Shown one piece after another: positions 6,876-8,251 of a stretch of DNA of 8,251 nucleotides. Where the stretch lies: positions 1 to 8,251 of the forward strand of contig CALVLO010000064.1 of NCBI GenBank assembly GCA_944338265.1. Direction: 5' to 3'. The notes beneath the pieces are model-generated. The model saw only the letters and a list, made by a program, of their open reading frames with translations, had not been told where the DNA came from and did not search any database. The stretch is from an uncultured Clostridia bacterium. GTDB lineage: Bacteria > Bacillota > Clostridia > Christensenellales > Borkfalkiaceae. The first letter of the stretch is position 1. Every line of letters begins with the position of its first letter. The translations under genes and the position numbers were made by a program.

Positions 6876-7628
6876 TCAGACCATATTCTCCAAAATGAGC
6901 TTATCGGCAACGAGCGCGATGAACTCGCTGTTCGTCGGCTTTTCCGTGCCGATATAGACGCGCGCGCCGAAGATGGCGTTGACGGCATCGATGCGCCCGC
7001 GGTTCCACGCGACTTCGATGGCATGACGGATGGCGCGCTCCACCTTGCTCGCCGTGGTGCCGTACTTCTCGCCGATGACGGGATACAGCCCCTTGGTGAC
7101 GTTGCCCATGACGTGCGGATCGGCGACTGCCATCTTGATGCCCTCCCGCAGGTAGTTGTAGCCCTTGATATGGGGCGGGATGCCGATGGAGATGAAGATA
7201 TTGGAGATGCGCTCATCGAGCGAGCCCGCACGCTTGCGCTCGAGCTTTTCGCGGACGGGCGCGGGGAGCTCTTCGGAGATCTCCGCCACCCGCTCCTCTA
7301 CGATCGCCGCCGAAACGGGCTTGACGAGATAGTACCGCGCACCGAGCGCGATGGCGCGGCCGATGATCTTATCGTCCGTAAAATTCCCGAGCACGATGAA
7401 GTCCGCCTTGGCGCCCGCCTTCTTTGCCCGCTCCATGACGGTGAAGCCATCGAGCGTCGTTAAAAGCAGGCTCGTGACCACTACGCCGGGCGCGCACTTT
7501 TCGAGCAAGGCAAGCCCCTCGCCGCCATCTCCCGTTACGCCGCACACTTCGTACCCTGCCCGCGTGAAATGCGCGGAAAGCTCGGCGGCAAACCCTTCGT
7601 TGCTCTCCAAGATGAGCACTGTTTTCAT
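6876..7628 (-). CDS. spo0A: Spo0A-family sporulation response regulator with a degenerate receiver
   Basis: Spo0A is the master regulator of sporulation entry; phosphorylation of its receiver normally lets it dimerise and bind 0A boxes. The 250-residue product has a receiver-like domain (1-120), a linker, and a Spo0A C-terminal domain (about 143-250). The effector domain is almost canonical: IPPHIKGYNYLREGIKMA, GTTASKVERAIRHAIEVAW and KPTNSEFIALVADKL. The receiver is not: the acidic pair is E8-S9 instead of Asp-Asp, the phospho-acceptor position is Ser53 (codon 7470-7472), and the conserved Thr/Ser is Gly81. Asp60 of the DG motif and Lys103 in LVKP remain. The ATG at 7626-7628 fits the family start, a GAGGGAGA ribosome binding site and the upstream promoter; the longer open frame upstream runs through that AT-rich promoter and is rejected. 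It appears monocistronic. The usual upstream neighbour, spoIVB, is not present within the 620 bases to the window edge. Family is certain; loss of phosphorylation is inferred from residues. Confidence 0.96.
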   Translation of the reverse strand: MKTVLILESNEGFAAELSAHFTRAGYEVCGVTGDGGEGLALLEKCAPGVVVTSLLLTTLDGFTVMERAKKAGAKADFIVLGNFTDDKIIGRAIALGARYYLVKPVSAAIVEERVAEISEELPAPVREKLERKRAGSLDERISNIFISIGIPPHIKGYNYLREGIKMAVADPHVMGNVTKGLYPVIGEKYGTTASKVERAIRHAIEVAWNRGRIDAVNAIFGARVYIGTEKPTNSEFIALVADKLILENMV

Positions 7629-7661
7629 GATTTTTTCTCCCTCTGCTGCGTTTGTAGCCGC

Positions 7662-7690
7662 ATTATAAAACACAAATTTTCTTTTGTAAA
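7662..7690 (-). promoter_or_regulatory. Sigma-A promoter of spo0A
   Basis: On the minus strand, TTTACA (7690-7685) and a perfect TATAAT (7667-7662) are separated by 17 bases. The predicted start near 7655 leaves a short leader of about 27 bases before the ATG. That leader carries GAGGGAGA upstream of the start codon. I see no clear sigma-H promoter (GAATT-type -10 with an AGGAATT-type -35) in the region. Confidence 0.85.
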
Positions 7691-7695
7691 GCCAT

Positions 7696-7707
7696 TTTTG
7701 TACAAAA
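7696..7707. promoter_or_regulatory. Perfect 12-bp palindrome upstream of the spo0A -35 element
   Basis: TTTTGTACAAAA reads the same on both strands and ends 5 bases upstream of the -35 hexamer. Its place and symmetry suit a dimeric regulator, but the region is AT-rich and a palindrome of this length could arise by chance. No binding protein can be named from the sequence. Confidence 0.35.
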
Positions 7708-7750
7708 TTCAAAGAATTATTTACGAAATTAGTGGAATTATGTTCAAAAA

Positions 7751-7775
7751 TGTCGGAGCGACAATTTTCGACAAA
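7751..7775 (-). promoter_or_regulatory. Candidate cluster of 0A boxes (Spo0A binding sites)
   Basis: The minus strand carries TTTGTCGAA (7775-7767), which contains the TGTCGAA core of Spo0A boxes. Ten bases on it carries TTGTCGCT (7765-7758), a partial match in the same orientation. The plus strand has TGTCGGA (7751-7757), a 6/7 match facing the other way, so that TGTCG-GAG-CGACA (7751-7763) is a perfect dyad. Tandem boxes at about one helical turn are the known Spo0A dimer arrangement. They sit about 60-85 bases upstream of the -35, consistent with autoregulation. Confidence 0.6.
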
Positions 7776-7838
7776 TTTCAACGGGAAATCGAGGGTATTT
7801 TGTGCCTCGTTCACATCCCCGCGGGACAGCTTCCCGAA

Positions 7839-7854
7839 GGGAGAGCGATCTCCC
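7839..7854. repeat. Small hairpin at the left border of the repeat array
   Basis: GGGAGA and TCTCCC form a perfect 6-bp stem around the loop GCGA, which is of the GNRA type. It lies just before the first long palindrome. It may belong to a diverged partial repeat unit, because the following GCATCCCCCCTT also occurs before the third palindrome. Confidence 0.4.
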
Positions 7855-7859
7855 CGCAT

Positions 7860-8160
7860 CCCCCCTTAAAGCGGCGCAACCGCGTTAAGGGGGGCAAGGA
7901 GATGATCCCTCTGAAATCCCCTGCGGAGTGTCGTGGGGCATGAATTTGATTGCGGAGATCGCGAGGCAAGCAGAAAGGGAGGGCACCCCCTGTATTCCCC
8001 CTTAAAGCGGCGTAGCCGCGTTAAGGGGGCAAGGAGATGATCCCTCTGAAAGCCCCTGCGGAGTGTTGCGGGACATGGGGTTGATTGCGGAGATCGGGAG
8101 GAAAGCAGAAAGGAAGGGAGCCCCCCCTGCATCCCCCCTTAAAGCGGCGCAACCGCGTTA
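7860..8160. repeat. Tandem array of a ~136-bp palindrome-containing repeat
   Basis: Hairpins lie at 7860-7894, 7997-8029 and 8133-8160. Each has the form C5-6 TTAA, A, GCGG, 5-base loop, CCGC, G, TTAA G5-6, a stem of 9-10 plus 4 bp with one mismatch. The third is intact only on its left arm; its right arm reads TTAGGGAG. Between hairpins the spacer repeats too (CAAGGAGATGATCCCTCTGAA, then GATTGCGGAGATCG and AAGCAGAAAGG), giving periods of 136 and 137 bases. The loop differs between copies (CGCAA, CGTAG, CGCAA). Nothing here looks like a transposase, so this is a REP- or MITE-like non-coding repeat. A minus-strand open frame across it (7866-8132) merely translates the repeat twice and is not annotated. 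Confidence 0.85.
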
Positions 8161-8251
8161 GGGAGCAAAGCAGTAAGATGAATTGTCAAACTAAGTGCAA
8201 CACTTTGAGAGATTTTCTTGGAACAAATCTTGCGGTGTTCGGAAATGCAAA
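8161..8251 (-). mobile_element. Terminal part of a probable IS30-family insertion sequence
   Basis: Past the broken third palindrome the sequence turns AT-richer and unrelated to the repeat unit. It contains the 3' end of a transposase-like frame and, just downstream of its stop, the segment GTCAAACTAAGTGCAACACTT (plus strand, 8185-8205), which may be the terminal inverted repeat. The exact end of the element is uncertain; it lies somewhere between about 8161 and 8186. The other end is outside the window, so inverted repeats and target duplication cannot be checked here. Confidence 0.5.
8191..8251 (-). CDS. IS30-family transposase, last 19 codons (gene runs off the right edge)
   Basis: On the minus strand a frame open to the window edge ends at TAG (8191-8193) and reads LHFRTPQDLFQENLSKCCT. 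The L-x-[FWY]-[RK]-TP-x-[DE]-x-F pattern is the typical C-terminal segment of IS30-type DDE transposases, which follows their NNRPRK motif. The DDE catalytic core is outside the window. IS30 transposases catalyse copy-out-paste-in transposition and tend to choose palindromic targets. The call rests on 19 residues and is therefore moderate. Confidence 0.55.
   Translation of the reverse strand, partial: LHFRTPQDLFQENLSKCCT

Noticed and set aside
7629..7859. N-terminal extension of spo0A to 327 residues
   Set aside because: The added part runs through the AT-rich promoter with TTTACA/TATAAT and the 0A boxes; homology and the ribosome binding site support the start at 7628.
7866..8132. Minus-strand 88-codon open frame over the repeats
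   Set aside because: It is a translation of the tandem repeat itself, with the same peptide twice. Such frames are typical spurious calls in palindromic repeats.
7860..8160. CRISPR array
   Set aside because: The period is about 136 bases, the spacers are themselves repeated rather than unique, and there are only three hairpins.
8186..8251. Alternative minus-strand frame ending in VLHLV at 8186-8188
   Set aside because: The neighbouring frame gives the TP-x-[DE]-x-F pattern expected of an IS30 transposase end, which this frame lacks.

Overview
The window looks like chromosomal DNA from a GC-rich, low-GC-type-ancestry Firmicute, most likely in the class Clostridia. The evidence is a Spo0A-type regulator with a very well preserved DNA-binding domain, a SpoIIIE-like FtsK motor, sigma-A-type promoters and strong AGGAGG-type ribosome binding sites. 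A Christensenellales-like gut lineage is possible, but that is a guess. All recognisable genes lie on the minus strand, so transcription runs from high to low coordinates.

From right to left: (1) 8191-8251 holds the last 19 codons of what reads as an IS30-family transposase, followed by its terminal region. (2) 7860-8160 is an array of a ~136-bp palindrome-containing repeat: two full units and a third hairpin that breaks off where the IS-like sequence begins. (3) 7629-7860 is the spo0A control region, with a near-consensus sigma-A promoter, candidate 0A boxes and a 12-bp palindrome. (4) 6876-7628 is spo0A, whose receiver domain has lost the phospho-acceptor aspartate. (5) 6827-6861 is a perfect 16-bp-stem hairpin, the probable spo0A terminator. 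(6) 6588-6760 is the promoter and structured leader of the next operon. (7) 1-6587 is a tightly packed operon, ftsK-rimO-pgsA-cinA-recA, whose first four genes are joined by 1- to 4-base overlaps, with recA 27 bases after cinA and running off the left edge.

The operon combines chromosome translocation at the division site (FtsK), ribosomal protein S12 modification (RimO), phosphatidylglycerol synthesis (PgsA), pyridine nucleotide salvage (CinA/PncC) and recombination (RecA). The pgsA-cinA-recA order is familiar from Firmicutes. I find no undescribed multi-gene system here. The most interesting points are the apparent pseudo-receiver Spo0A that keeps candidate autoregulatory 0A boxes, the CinA with an eroded N-terminal domain, the palindromic repeat array, and an IS30-like element abutting one of those palindromes.
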